Source: Desulfamplus sp.
GTDB lineage: Bacteria > Desulfobacterota > Desulfobacteria > Desulfobacterales > Desulfobacteraceae
NCBI GenBank assembly: GCA_015232455.1
Contig: JADFZQ010000007.1
Span: forward strand, 1 to 64,000
Length of the DNA stretch: 64,000 nucleotides
Direction: 5' to 3'
The translations under genes and the position numbers were made by a program. The notes below the pieces were generated by a model. It searched no databases. It was not told where the DNA came from and saw only the letters and a list, made by a program, of their open reading frames with translations. Each line of letters starts with the position of its first letter. Within the stretch, counting starts at the first letter, position 1. This document shows positions 35,021 to 44,352 of the stretch, in pieces.

Positions 35021-38000
35021 ATGACAAGTAACGTAAACGGTTCAGTGGTTGTTGTGGGAGGGGGCATATCAGGAATGCTGTCTGCTCTTGATCTCGCCAA
35101 CTCAGGCTATTATGTTTACCTTGTGGAAAAAGGTACATCTGTCGGCGGGGCAATGTCCCAGCTTGATAAGACCTTTCCCACAAATGACTGTGCAATGTGA
35201 ATTATCTCACCAACACTGGTCGAGGTCGGCCGGCATTTAAACATTGAACTTTTAACATTATCAAATATTGTTGACATCAAAGGAGAAGCTGGGAATTTTC
35301 AGATTGATGTCATTAAAAAACCAAGATACGTAAATACTGATCTATGCGTTGGGTGCGGTGCTTGTGCGGAAAAGTGTCCAAGCAAAGATACAGATACTTA
35401 CAACATGGGGCTTACAACCCGTAAAGCCATTTATGTTGAGTATCCTCAGGCAGTTCCATTAAAATATGCTATCAATCCTGAAAAGTGTCTTAAACTTACT
35501 AAGGATAAGTGCGGAAACTGCGAAGAGGTCTGCCCTGCAAAGGCAATTGACTATAAGCAGAAAGAGGAGCGGATAACACTCAATGCTGGTGCTGTTATCT
35601 TTTCTCCGGGTTTTAAACCTTATGATCCAAAGATTTTTGATAACTACCAATATTCACATCTGCCAAATGTTGTAACATCAATGGAGTTTGAGAGGATTCT
35701 TTCAGCTTCAGGTCCATCACAAGGTCATATAATGACCCTTCCAAAAGTTCCAGCACACCCAACAACCAAGAAGGACAAACTTCTTGCTGAACGCAAAAAA
35801 GATCCAAAAAAGATTGCGTGGTTTCAGTGTGTCGGCTCAAGGGATATGAACAAGTGCGACAACAAGTATTGCTCTTCTGTCTGCTGTATGTATGCAATCA
35901 AAGAGGCAGTAATTGCCAAAGAACATGCAGGAGATGATCTTGATTGTGCCATATTCTATATGGATATGAGAACTCATGGCAAAGAGTTTGAAAGATATTA
36001 CAACCGTGCCAAAGAAGCTGGTGTCAGATTTGTAAGAACAAAGGTTCACACAATTAATCCTTTGCATGACTCTGATGATTTAAGTCTCCGTTATGTATCT
36101 GACACAGGCGAAATTGTTGAAGAAATTTTTGATATGGTTGTTCTCTCTGTTGGTCTTCAGATTGCTCCTGAGACAATAGAACTTGCCAAAAATCTTGGAA
36201 TTGAGCTGACTTCTGGTAATTTTGCACAGACCTCAAGTTTCTCACCTGTTGAAACAAGTAGAAAAGGGATTTTTGTTTCTGGTGCTTTCCAAGGACCAAA
36301 AGATATTCCACAAGCAGTTGTTGATTCAAGTGCTGCTGCTGCTGGAGCTGGTTCTCTTTTAAGTTCTGTAAGAGATACCATGACCAAAAAGGCAGAAAGC
36401 ACTCCTGAGACAAATATTGTTGGAGAGCGTCCAAGAATCGGTGTTTTTGTATGTAGATGCGGAACTAACATTGCTGGAGTTGTTGATGTTCCAGCAGTAA
36501 GAGACTATGCGGCAAATCTTCCTTTTGTGGAATATTATACTGATAACCTCTATTCATGCTCACAAGATTCACAAGACACCATAGCAAAGCTGATTAAAGA
36601 GCATAACTTAAACAGAATTGTCGTTGCAGCATGTACGCCAAAGACACATGAGCCGCTTTTTCAAGAGACTCTTATGAAAGCTGGTCTTAACAAATATCTG
36701 TTTGAGATGACCAATATAAGAAATCAAGACTCTTGGGTTCACAAGAACAATCCTGAACTTGCAACTAAAAAGGCAAAAGACCTTGTTCGTATGGCAGTTT
36801 CAAAAGTTGCCTTGATGGAGCCGTTAAAAGAGGTTGAACTTAAAGTTAATCAAGCTGCAATGGTTATTGGAGCAGGGCTTGCAGGTTTAACAGCCGCCAA
36901 AAATCTTGCTGATCAAGGTTATGAAGTCCACGTTATTGAGAAAGATTCAAAAATAGGTGGACAGGCAAATAACCTATATCACACTTATAAAGGCGAAAAT
37001 ATCCAAAAACAGCTTCTTGAGATAAAGTCAGATATAGCGAACAACTCTAAAATACATCTCCATTTGAACACATCAGTTGAAGATGTTCAGGGGTTTGTTG
37101 GAAATTTCAAATCAACTCTTCTTTGCAACGGTCAAACTTCAGAGATTGAGCATGGAGTGTCTGTTATTGCTACAGGTGGTGCAGGATTAAAGCCTTCTGA
37201 ATATTGCTATGGTCAAGATGATAGAATTCTCACAAGCCTTGATCTTGATAAAATGCTTATGGCAGATGACCAGAATCTTAAAGCAATGAAATCTGCTGTA
37301 TTTATCCAGTGTGTCGGCTCAAGAGATTCTGAACGCCCATACTGTTCAAGAGTTTGCTGCACCCACTCAATTGACAATGCTCTTGAATTAAAGAAGATAA
37401 ATCCAGAGATGGATGTCTATGTTCTCTACAGAGACATAAGAGCTTATGGAGAGAGAGAATACAACTACCAGAAGGCAAGAGAGGCTGGAGTCATCTTTAT
37501 CCGCTACAGCCTTGATAACAAACCGAAAGTTGAACTTAAAGATGGCAAAGTTCTTGTAACTGTAATTGATCATGTTCTTCAGATGCCGCTTGAAATTGAT
37601 GCAGATATATTGACTCTTGCATCTGCAATTGTTCCAAATAGAGACGAGAAGATCGCGAACTTCTTTAAAGTGCCTTTAAATGAAGATGGATTCTTTGTTG
37701 AGAGACACGCAAAACTTGGACCTTCAGAATTTGCAACTGATGGTGTTTTCTTGTGCGGACTTGCCCACTATCCAAAGCCGATTGATGAGTCAATTGCTCA
37801 TGGAATGGCTGCATCTTCCCGTGCTGTAACTTTGCTTGCACGCGAGACAGTTAAAACAAGCGGCAATGTTGCCTTAGCTAATCCAAATAAGTGCAGTTCA
37901 TGCGGTGTATGCGTATCTGTTTGTCCATATTCAGCACCATCGTTTGTTAAAGAGGGTCGTTTTGCAGGCAAGGCTGAAATCAATCCTGTGCTTTGTAAAG

Positions 38001-38107
38001 GTTGTGGTCTGTGCGTTGCATCTTGTAGATCAGGAGCCTTGCATCTTAAAGGGTTTGACACAAATCAGATATTTGCTCAAATAACTGCTCTTGTTGATGC
38101 GGCATAA
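35021..38107 (+). CDS. hdrA: Double-module HdrA selenoprotein (UGA at 35198-35200 read as Sec60)
   Basis: HdrA is the flavin-bifurcating subunit of heterodisulfide-reductase-type complexes. Translation from ATG 35021 (AGGAG 7 bases upstream) crosses an in-frame TGA at codon 60 and continues to 38107, giving 1028 residues, far longer than the ~650 of standard HdrA. Module 1 (1-450): FAD motif [15 protein letters not shown]-Sec-IISP, ferredoxin [11 protein letters not shown] (109-119) and a second cluster (156-171), CVGSRD...YCSSVCC. Module 2 (471-1028): [12 protein letters not shown], second FAD site GAGLAG (near 617), CVGSRD...YCSRVCC, C-terminal ferredoxins. Module 2 lacks the NDCxxC motif. 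The Sec site equals a cluster-ligand cysteine that is Sec in some methanogen and deltaproteobacterial homologues. Heads the flx operon. Confidence 0.93.
35198..35233 (+). promoter_or_regulatory. hdrA UGA-Sec codon and SECIS-like hairpin
   Basis: UGA at 35198-35200 is followed by a 6-bp stem, CTGGTC (35216-35221) with GGCCGG (35228-35233), two G-U pairs included, enclosing the loop GAGGTC. The loop contains the GGUC seen in the E. coli fdhF SECIS apical loop. UGA-to-loop spacing is 21 bases, inside the range reported for bacterial SECIS elements. Confidence 0.85.
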
Positions 38108-38129
38108 AAATCAAGGAGAATTTTATATT

Positions 38130-38555
38130 ATGGCTGAAGATAAAAAAACAAAAGTTGTGAGTTTTTTGTGCAACTGGTGCAGTTACGGTGCGGCAGATCT
38201 CGCTGGCGTAAGCAGAATGCAGTATCCTGAAAATATCCGTGTTGTAAGAATACCATGCACAGGCAGAGTTACACCAAAATTTATACTCTCAGCATTCAGA
38301 GAAGGTGCTGACGGAGTTTGGGTTTCTGGCTGACATCCTGGTGAATGCCATTACCTGGAAGGTAATTATTACGCAAGAAGAAAATTTGCACTTATGGCTA
38401 ATCTTTTTGAACATATAGGCATGGAAAAAGAGCGGCTTCAGTTTTCATGGATTTCATCTGCTGAAGCAGGAAAGTTTACTAATGTTGCCACAGAAGTTGC
38501 AAATACTATTGAGGCTCTTGGTCCCATTGATAAATTTGTAAAGAAAACAGATTAA
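38130..38555 (+). CDS. mvhD: MvhD/FlxD selenoprotein (UGA at 38331-38333 read as Sec68)
   Basis: The 141-residue protein carries electrons to HdrA through a [2Fe-2S] centre. Its N-terminus reads [18 protein letters not shown] with the CNWC pair, then ADGVWVSG-Sec-HPGECHY where homologues have GCHPGDCHY. Reading the TGA as Sec restores the full family length and the C-terminal [22 protein letters not shown], which matches MvhD. Sec at this position is known in the methanogen VhuD and in deltaproteobacterial MvhD. ATG 38130 follows AAGGAG. It lies 22 bases after hdrA and 11 before the next subunit. Confidence 0.93.
38331..38366 (+). promoter_or_regulatory. mvhD UGA-Sec codon and SECIS-like hairpin
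   Basis: UGA at 38331-38333 is followed by ATTACC (38350-38355) pairing perfectly with GGTAAT (38361-38366), loop TGGAA, with G in the first two or three loop positions. UGA-to-loop spacing is 22 bases, close to that of the hdrA element. Confidence 0.75.
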
Positions 38556-38566
38556 GGGGTTTTTAC

Positions 38567-39418
38567 ATGGATAGTTTAACACAAAAAATTAGGGAGATTG
38601 CCTCAAATATACTCAAAGAGGGTAGGGTTGATATGGTGATAGGTTTTGCAAAAGGAACCATTCCCATGACCACCAAACCCTATATGGCAAGAACTCCTGA
38701 GCAGGTTGAAAATTTTATATGGGATAAAAACTGCACCCTCAATCTTGCCAACTATATAACTGGCAGAAAAGAGAAGATTGGCATCATTGCTAAAGGGTGT
38801 GATTCAAGAAATATTGTCAACCATATTGTTGAGAACAAGATTTCAAGAGATCAGCTCTACATCATTGGAGTTCCATGCTCTGGAATGGCTGATAAACATA
38901 ACCCTGATGAGCTTAGGGACAACTGTGCAACATGCACACACAGAAATCCTGTGATATTTGATGTAATGGCAGCAGAACCTGTTGAAGAGCAGAAAATTGA
39001 TGATCCTTTTGCTGATGTAAAGGCAGTTGAGGCAATGGATAAAGATGCAAAGTGGAGCTATTTTGAAGGATTGCTGCAAAACTGTATCCGCTGCTATGCT
39101 TGCAGAAATGCCTGCCCTCTATGTTACTGCCCAACCTGTTTTGTTGATGAATCAGGTCCTCAGTGGGTAGGCAAAGGTCAGAACAAGACAGATATACAGA
39201 CCTTCCATTTCCTTAGAGCATTCCATTGTGCTGGACGCTGCACAGATTGCGGTGCATGTGAGGCAGCTTGTCCAATGGATATTCATGTCAGGGCATTTAC
39301 AAGAAAGCTAAATAAGGATTCTTTGGAACTTTTCGGGTGGGAAGCAGGTCTTGATATAACAAAGCGTCCACCATTAGACACATTTAACCCTGATGATCCC
39401 AATGATTTCATCAAATAA
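38567..39418 (+). CDS. FlxB-like iron-sulfur subunit
   Basis: The 283-residue protein begins with an F420-hydrogenase-beta-like N-terminal part (RVDMVIGFAKGTIPMT, IGIIAKGCDSRNIVNHIVE, VGVPCSGM-like IGVPCSGMAD). Two Cys clusters follow: CIRCYACRNACPLCYCPTC near residue 170 and CTDCGACEAACPMDI near 230. It would wire electrons between the flavin subunit and MvhD/HdrA. The Flx letter is by analogy with flxABCD loci and is not certain. Eleven bases after the mvhD stop. Confidence 0.75.
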   Translation: MDSLTQKIREIASNILKEGRVDMVIGFAKGTIPMTTKPYMARTPEQVENFIWDKNCTLNLANYITGRKEKIGIIAKGCDSRNIVNHIVENKISRDQLYIIGVPCSGMADKHNPDELRDNCATCTHRNPVIFDVMAAEPVEEQKIDDPFADVKAVEAMDKDAKWSYFEGLLQNCIRCYACRNACPLCYCPTCFVDESGPQWVGKGQNKTDIQTFHFLRAFHCAGRCTDCGACEAACPMDIHVRAFTRKLNKDSLELFGWEAGLDITKRPPLDTFNPDDPNDFIK

Positions 39419-39583
39419 GGTCAATTATCCTGCTTTGTTAAATAGCTCCACCCCAGCATCCTCCCAAGTGGAGAGAGTATTATATTCCCCTCTCAACAGT
39501 AGAGGGGTTTAGGGGTGAGGCTTCATTAAGACGAAGTAGTATTATCCACCTCATATTAATAATAAAGGCACTGAATTATAATT
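39419..39583. other. Intercistronic spacer with a short hairpin
   Basis: CCCCTC (39487-39492) pairs with GAGGGG (39502-39507) across a 9-base loop, followed by TTTAGGGGTGAGG. It interrupts an otherwise tightly packed operon and may be a repeat remnant or processing site that separates the expression of upstream and downstream subunits. No T-run follows, so it is not a standard terminator. Confidence 0.5.
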
Positions 39584-40654
39584 ATGAAAGTCATAAAAAT
39601 TGATAAAAAAGAGTGGACTGGCGGAATTGATAAATCAAGGGAAAAATATCTTCTGTTCGGTCCTGTAAAAGATAAAGATGTAACTAATAAAGAACATTAT
39701 ATTTTTAAAAAACTTGCTGCTGGCGAATTTCCAGTTATGGAAGGTGTAGATACTGTTCTATCTCCCAAATCTGTAATATTTCCACAAACTGAAAAGATAC
39801 TTAAATCATCGCTTGATCAATCTCAACCTGACCATCACATAATGAAACGGGTTGAAAACGATTACTCTTCAAGAGCAGTAATCGGCATACGCTCATTTGA
39901 TGCTAAAGCACTAACTCTTGTAAACTTAAACTTTGACACCAAAGATTACCAAGACCCTTATTGGTGTGATGCTTATAAAGCAACCACATTTGTTGGACTT
40001 GCCGTAAATAAGCCATCTGATGTTGATTTCAGCACCTCAATGGGTTCAGGTCCATTTGGAGAAGAGGGGCTTGACGTTCTTCTTGTTGATAATGGGGAAG
40101 AGTTTCTTGCAAAGGTTATAACTGACAAGGGGAAAACTTTCCTTGATGCTGCTGGCTTTAACAAGACTGCTGATGAATCAGCCGTTAAAAAGATAGAAGA
40201 TTTAAAAGCTCAAGCTGAAAAGACGATTGCAGATAAAGCAAAGGTTGGAACAGATAATCTTAAGAATAAAACTGTTCTTGACCTGTATGAAGCACCATTT
40301 TGGGACGATATTGCATTTTCCTGCATAAACTGCGGAACATGCACATTTGTCTGTCCTACATGCTGGTGTTTTGACATTCAAGACGAAACTAAGGGTAAAT
40401 CTTGCACCCGTTTTAAAAATTGGGATTCATGTATGTTTCCTCTTTTTACACTTCACGGTTCAGGTCATAACCCAAGGGGCGTTAAAACCCAGAGAGTTAG
40501 ACAGAGATTTATGCACAAGCTCAAATATTTCCTTGATAAATATGATAAAGGAACAATGTGCGTAGGTTGCGGCAGATGTGTTCAATCGTGTCCTGTAAAT
40601 ATTGATATACGCGAAGTGTGCAATATCATGAACAATTACGAGCCAAAGAAATAG
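39584..40654 (+). CDS. FlxC-like 4Fe-4S dicluster subunit (sulfhydrogenase beta / AsrA-like)
   Basis: The 356-residue protein has an N-terminal domain of the HydB/AsrA type (YLLFGPVKDKD, RSFDAKALTLVNLNF, CDAYKATTFVGLAVNKP). Two [4Fe-4S] motifs follow: CINCGTCTFVCPTCWCFD near residue 248 and CVGCGRCVQSCPVNIDIREV near 325. It would relay electrons between the NAD(P)H-oxidising flavoprotein encoded next and the other Fe-S subunits. Eleven bases separate its stop from the next start. Confidence 0.78.
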   Translation: MKVIKIDKKEWTGGIDKSREKYLLFGPVKDKDVTNKEHYIFKKLAAGEFPVMEGVDTVLSPKSVIFPQTEKILKSSLDQSQPDHHIMKRVENDYSSRAVIGIRSFDAKALTLVNLNFDTKDYQDPYWCDAYKATTFVGLAVNKPSDVDFSTSMGSGPFGEEGLDVLLVDNGEEFLAKVITDKGKTFLDAAGFNKTADESAVKKIEDLKAQAEKTIADKAKVGTDNLKNKTVLDLYEAPFWDDIAFSCINCGTCTFVCPTCWCFDIQDETKGKSCTRFKNWDSCMFPLFTLHGSGHNPRGVKTQRVRQRFMHKLKYFLDKYDKGTMCVGCGRCVQSCPVNIDIREVCNIMNNYEPKK

Positions 40655-40665
40655 AAGGAGGAAAA

Positions 40666-41511
40666 ATGGTAAACCCTTATATGCCCTATCCGGTTCGCAT
40701 TGATGAGATTGAGATTGCAACTGAGGATAAGTCGCTTAAAACATTCAAGTTTGTCTTTTTAAATAAAGAAGATGAAGAAAAATTTGCCCATAAAGCAGGG
40801 CAGTTTGCAGAACTTTCAATTCCGGGTCAAGGTGAAATTCCAATTGGAATAGCATCTTCTCCAACAGAAAAAGGGTTTGTTAAGTTTACTGTATTTAAAA
40901 CTGGAGTTGTAACATCTTACCTTCACAACATGAAGGTTGGAGATATTATGGGTATCAGAGGTCCACTTGGAAACTGGTATCCTTGGGATCTGCTTGAAGG
41001 CAAAAATGTTGTAATTATCGGTGGTGGTTTTGCCTTTACAACACTTAGAGCTTCAATAGTTTATATGCTTGATCCTGCTAATAGATCAAAGTTTGGAAAG
41101 ATTGATGTTGTTTATGGTGCCCGCTCTCCCGGAATGCTTCTCTACAGAGATGAGCTGTATGAGTGGGAAAAAAGAGACGATATAAACATGCACATCACAG
41201 TTGATTCAACAACTGATCCAAGCTGGAAATACAATGTTGGATTTGTTCCTACAATAGTTGGACAAAAAGCACCAAAAGCTGATCCAAATACTTTTGCTAT
41301 TGTCTGCGGTCCTCCAATAATGATCAAGTTTACCCAGCCTGCTCTTGAGTCATTAGGATATGGTCAGAATCAGATTATCATGTCTCTTGAAAACCGTATG
41401 AAATGCGGAATCGGCATGTGCGGAAGATGCAATATTGGAAAAGAGCTTGTGTGCAAAGATGGTCCTGTATTTACTCTTGAAGAGCTGAATAAAACGCCGA
41501 GAGAGTATTGA
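40666..41511 (+). CDS. FlxA-like FAD/NAD(P)-binding reductase subunit
   Basis: The 281-residue ferredoxin-NADP-reductase-type protein has an FAD part (FAELSIPGQGEIPIGIASSP), an NAD(P) part (NVVIIGGGFAFTTLRASI; FAIVCGPPIMIKF) and a C-terminal [2Fe-2S] Cys set (MKCGIGMCGRCNIGKELVCKDGPVF). It resembles HydG/AsrB and the FlxA subunit that oxidises NAD(P)H. ATG 40666 follows AAGGAGG. It is the last gene of the hdrA-mvhD-flx operon; a terminator follows. Confidence 0.87.
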   Translation: MVNPYMPYPVRIDEIEIATEDKSLKTFKFVFLNKEDEEKFAHKAGQFAELSIPGQGEIPIGIASSPTEKGFVKFTVFKTGVVTSYLHNMKVGDIMGIRGPLGNWYPWDLLEGKNVVIIGGGFAFTTLRASIVYMLDPANRSKFGKIDVVYGARSPGMLLYRDELYEWEKRDDINMHITVDSTTDPSWKYNVGFVPTIVGQKAPKADPNTFAIVCGPPIMIKFTQPALESLGYGQNQIIMSLENRMKCGIGMCGRCNIGKELVCKDGPVFTLEELNKTPREY

Positions 41512-41554
41512 TCTTTAAAGCGTAAATTAATTGAGTGGTTTTTGATATTAAATG

Positions 41555-41591
41555 AGGGTGTGGCTTGGCTTGCTTCACCCTTATTTTTTTT
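41555..41591 (+). terminator. Terminator after the hdrA-flx operon
   Basis: AGGGTG (41555-41560) pairs with CACCCT (41576-41581) and is followed by ATTTTTTTT. It lies 44 bases past the flxA-like stop. The rest of the 300-base gap to the next gene shows nothing I can name. Confidence 0.75.
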
Positions 41592-41814
41592 CTGTTGTCT
41601 GCTTGACATGTTAGTAAAGGAAAGATTTACTTGATAGAAGCTATGGGTGTTGATTTGAGTGTTGATTTGAGATTGAACAGTCTGAACAAAAAAAGGAGAT
41701 ATTATTAGATATGATACTCTCGTACAAAGTCATAAATTGGTAGCGTATTTTACTCCAATCTTAACTATTGGTTTTATATTTCTAATTTATTAATCAGATA
41801 TAGACGAGGTTAAT

Positions 41815-43128
41815 ATGTCGCTCCCAATGTATACTATTTCTTGCTCAAATTGTAATTATAATAGCACTTATCAATTTGATACTTTGTACGAGTATGTTGG
41901 TGGTAGAGAGGAATTATGTACACCCAAATCATCCCAAGGTTGGTGTTATGATTGCGAGAAAGTTGTGGTTATCTATCGTCCATTTGACAAGGAAGATTTA
42001 AATAAGGAAATTGACTCAATAGATGAGCAAATTAAATGGAAATCTGAAGGCATTTTTGCAGATATTTGTTTAAAATTCTCATCAAAAAAGAAAAAAGAGA
42101 TTGATGAGTTAAATAAGAAAAAGACGGAAAGTTATGAAGCACTATCAAAGTGTGTAGCTTTTTTTGAGGGGAAAAAGTTCAGACAAAAATGCCTGACATG
42201 CGGTTCTTATAATGTAAAAATAGTTAACCTACCTGATTCAAATAATGTATATACAAAACTGAATATTAAGCATGAATGCGGGGGCGATTTATTGATAAAA
42301 GAATTTGCTCGCGTATCATTTACTAATATGCCAAAAGTTATATACGACATCTCTGGAAAGATAGTTGTTGACGAAAGAGACCACAAAAAAAAGTCGCCTT
42401 CCAAGTTATATAAAAAAACAAATCAATATAGTGTTATTTGGCAGAAGTGCGGAGATAATAGTGGATTGGCTGAACGTTTTTATGTTCCTGGCTACCAAGG
42501 TTATCTCCCTTTTTTTATATGGGGTGTTGAACTTGAAGCTATGGAACGTAAAGAAAGAATAGAGTTACGAGAAGACAATCTAATTAAAGGTATCTTGTAT
42601 GGTCTTTATGAATTTGATAATGCCCCTAAGCCATGGCATCAAAAAGAAGATAAAAAGACTTTACTTTATCTTTTGGATGTTCTTGGAAATGGTTTTAAGT
42701 TTGCAAGTCCTGAAAAAATGATTCTTGATATAGCTTATGATGTACGAGAAAAAAATGGTAATACAGCAAGTCATATCATTTTAAAAGTCGGTAATAACCT
42801 AATGCCTGAATCATCAAAAATTAAAAGTGATTTGATTTGCGATCTTTGGGCTGTAATTTCCTCTGGATCGTGTGAAGATGACTTATTAGAAGATGTTTTA
42901 GAATTAGTAAAATGTACAAATTTAGATCAAATACACCCCTTAGCAAAAGAAATTATTTGTTATTATGGTTTTTGTGCCATGATGTTGAAGGGTCAGGTTG
43001 ATCTAATAGACACCTATCTAAAACATTATATTTATCCTAATGTTACTAATGAACAATTAAAACAAAATATTAAAAATCTACTCGACAATCCGAATGGATA
43101 CACCCCAAAGGATTTAAAAATTACCTAA
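41815..43128 (+). CDS. Hypothetical protein with N-terminal zinc-ribbon cysteines
   Basis: The 437-residue protein has Cys pairs at the N-terminus (CSNCNYNS; CTPKSSQGWCYDCE) and a later CLTCGSYNVKIV with CGG, together suggesting one or two zinc ribbons. A short Lys/Glu coiled segment follows (near residues 85-125), then a helical C-terminal half (from ~200) resembling a repeat-like helical array. I do not recognise a family. It begins an accessory stretch of HEPN, LRR and toxin-antitoxin genes, so a defence or stress role is possible but unproven. Confidence 0.6.
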   Translation: MSLPMYTISCSNCNYNSTYQFDTLYEYVGGREELCTPKSSQGWCYDCEKVVVIYRPFDKEDLNKEIDSIDEQIKWKSEGIFADICLKFSSKKKKEIDELNKKKTESYEALSKCVAFFEGKKFRQKCLTCGSYNVKIVNLPDSNNVYTKLNIKHECGGDLLIKEFARVSFTNMPKVIYDISGKIVVDERDHKKKSPSKLYKKTNQYSVIWQKCGDNSGLAERFYVPGYQGYLPFFIWGVELEAMERKERIELREDNLIKGILYGLYEFDNAPKPWHQKEDKKTLLYLLDVLGNGFKFASPEKMILDIAYDVREKNGNTASHIILKVGNNLMPESSKIKSDLICDLWAVISSGSCEDDLLEDVLELVKCTNLDQIHPLAKEIICYYGFCAMMLKGQVDLIDTYLKHYIYPNVTNEQLKQNIKNLLDNPNGYTPKDLKIT

Positions 43129-43211
43129 CTTTCCGCTATAGTTACTCTTCTCAAGTTTTGCGTTAGATGAAGCTGAGCGTTATATCAACAAAAAATAAAG
43201 GGTGAAGACTA

Positions 43212-43691
43212 ATGGACAATTTTGGAAATATTAATATCTCTATACCTCTCTTTGACATGGGACAACCCAGCGAAAAAGATGCTTATATAACTGTTGCTCG
43301 CGATCTTTTACAAGGGGTTGAAGTTCTGTCAAACTTTAATAATATTAATCATAGAGCTTGTGCATTAATTGCTGCCCATGCATTAGAATGTGCACTTAAA
43401 GCTTTTTTGTGGCATAAAGGTAAAAAACAAGAGATTCTAAAACGAGAAGTTCGTCATAACCTAATAAAACTTTGGAATATGTCTTACCAAGAACACACTT
43501 TAAATATTCAAGAACCAGCACCCGAGTGGGTCAAAATACTTAGTGTTGGTCATGGTCCAAATTTCTATTTTAGGTATCAGAAAGGAGAAAACAAGATTGT
43601 AGTCAACGGTGGGCAAACTCCAGAATTAACTTCTATGGCAATAGAATTAAAAGCAATAGTTGAAAAAGTAGAGCATGTTATTAAGTTCTGA
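43212..43691 (+). CDS. HEPN-like domain protein
   Basis: The 159-residue protein has a helical core with CALIAAHALECALKAFLWHKG and KREVRHNLIKLWNMSY (a conserved R-x(n)-H pattern), resembling HEPN domains that bind or cleave RNA. The C-terminus (FYFRYQKGENKIVVNGGQTPE) is beta-rich. It precedes an LRR gene by 37 bases on the same strand. Assignment is by pattern only. Confidence 0.55.
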   Translation: MDNFGNINISIPLFDMGQPSEKDAYITVARDLLQGVEVLSNFNNINHRACALIAAHALECALKAFLWHKGKKQEILKREVRHNLIKLWNMSYQEHTLNIQEPAPEWVKILSVGHGPNFYFRYQKGENKIVVNGGQTPELTSMAIELKAIVEKVEHVIKF

Positions 43692-43728
43692 TTAAATAAT
43701 TGTTTTGGGAACTTTTAGGATATTTACC

Positions 43729-44352
43729 GTGAACAACAAGGCACTTATAACCACAAATAGTTCATCATTGGTGGTATTAGAAAAATCAAAAAATCTTTTA
43801 GCAATTACTGACGAGATATTACAGAGCCGAAATCGTAGAATTTCTGATGATAGCTGGATATATGAGCTTTGGGATTGGGCTGACGCAAATGTTGTTCCTG
43901 ATTATGGTTATGTTAAAACAGAATACTGGGAATTATGTGAAGGTTTACCAAGAACTAAAGAAAAACTTCTGTCAATCACAAAACTCTTTCTTAACGGTAA
44001 TCAACTTATAAATCTACCAGACTCAATAGGTAATTTAAATAAGATTACAGAGCTTAGACTTGGTGGTAATAAACTAATTGGCTTACCTGAATCAATAGGA
44101 GATTTAACTCAGCTTTCAGGGCTTTTGCTTAATGATAATTACCTTGTGAACTTACCAGACTCGATAGGAAAATTGACTCAACTTACCCAATTTTATCTTA
44201 ACAATAATCACCTTACCAACCTACCTGAATCAATAATAAATCTGACGCAACTTACTGAATTGCAGCTTGACAGTGATAAAATCGCCTTTACCCCAAAGCA
44301 AACAAAATGGATCGAACAGTTAAAAAATAAGGGCTGTGATGTGCAGTTATGA
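43729..44352 (+). CDS. Leucine-rich-repeat protein
   Basis: The ~207-residue protein carries about five LRR units of 23 residues with consensus LTxLxxLxLxxNxLxxLPxSIGxL (from INLPDSIGNLNKITELRLGG to LPESIINLTQLTELQL), the bacterial/eukaryotic 'plant-like' leucine-rich repeat type. The N-terminal 90 residues have a WDWADANVVPDYGY segment. I favour the GTG at 43729 (AGGA 8 bases upstream) over a TTG at 43705. Its stop overlaps the next gene's ATG (ATGA), so both are coupled. Confidence 0.8.
   Translation: MNNKALITTNSSSLVVLEKSKNLLAITDEILQSRNRRISDDSWIYELWDWADANVVPDYGYVKTEYWELCEGLPRTKEKLLSITKLFLNGNQLINLPDSIGNLNKITELRLGGNKLIGLPESIGDLTQLSGLLLNDNYLVNLPDSIGKLTQLTQFYLNNNHLTNLPESIINLTQLTELQLDSDKIAFTPKQTKWIEQLKNKGCDVQL

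Noticed and set aside
39487-39507. Terminator within the hdrA-flx operon
   Set aside because: The hairpin has no following T-run and the next gene clearly belongs to the same complex; listed only as a spacer hairpin.
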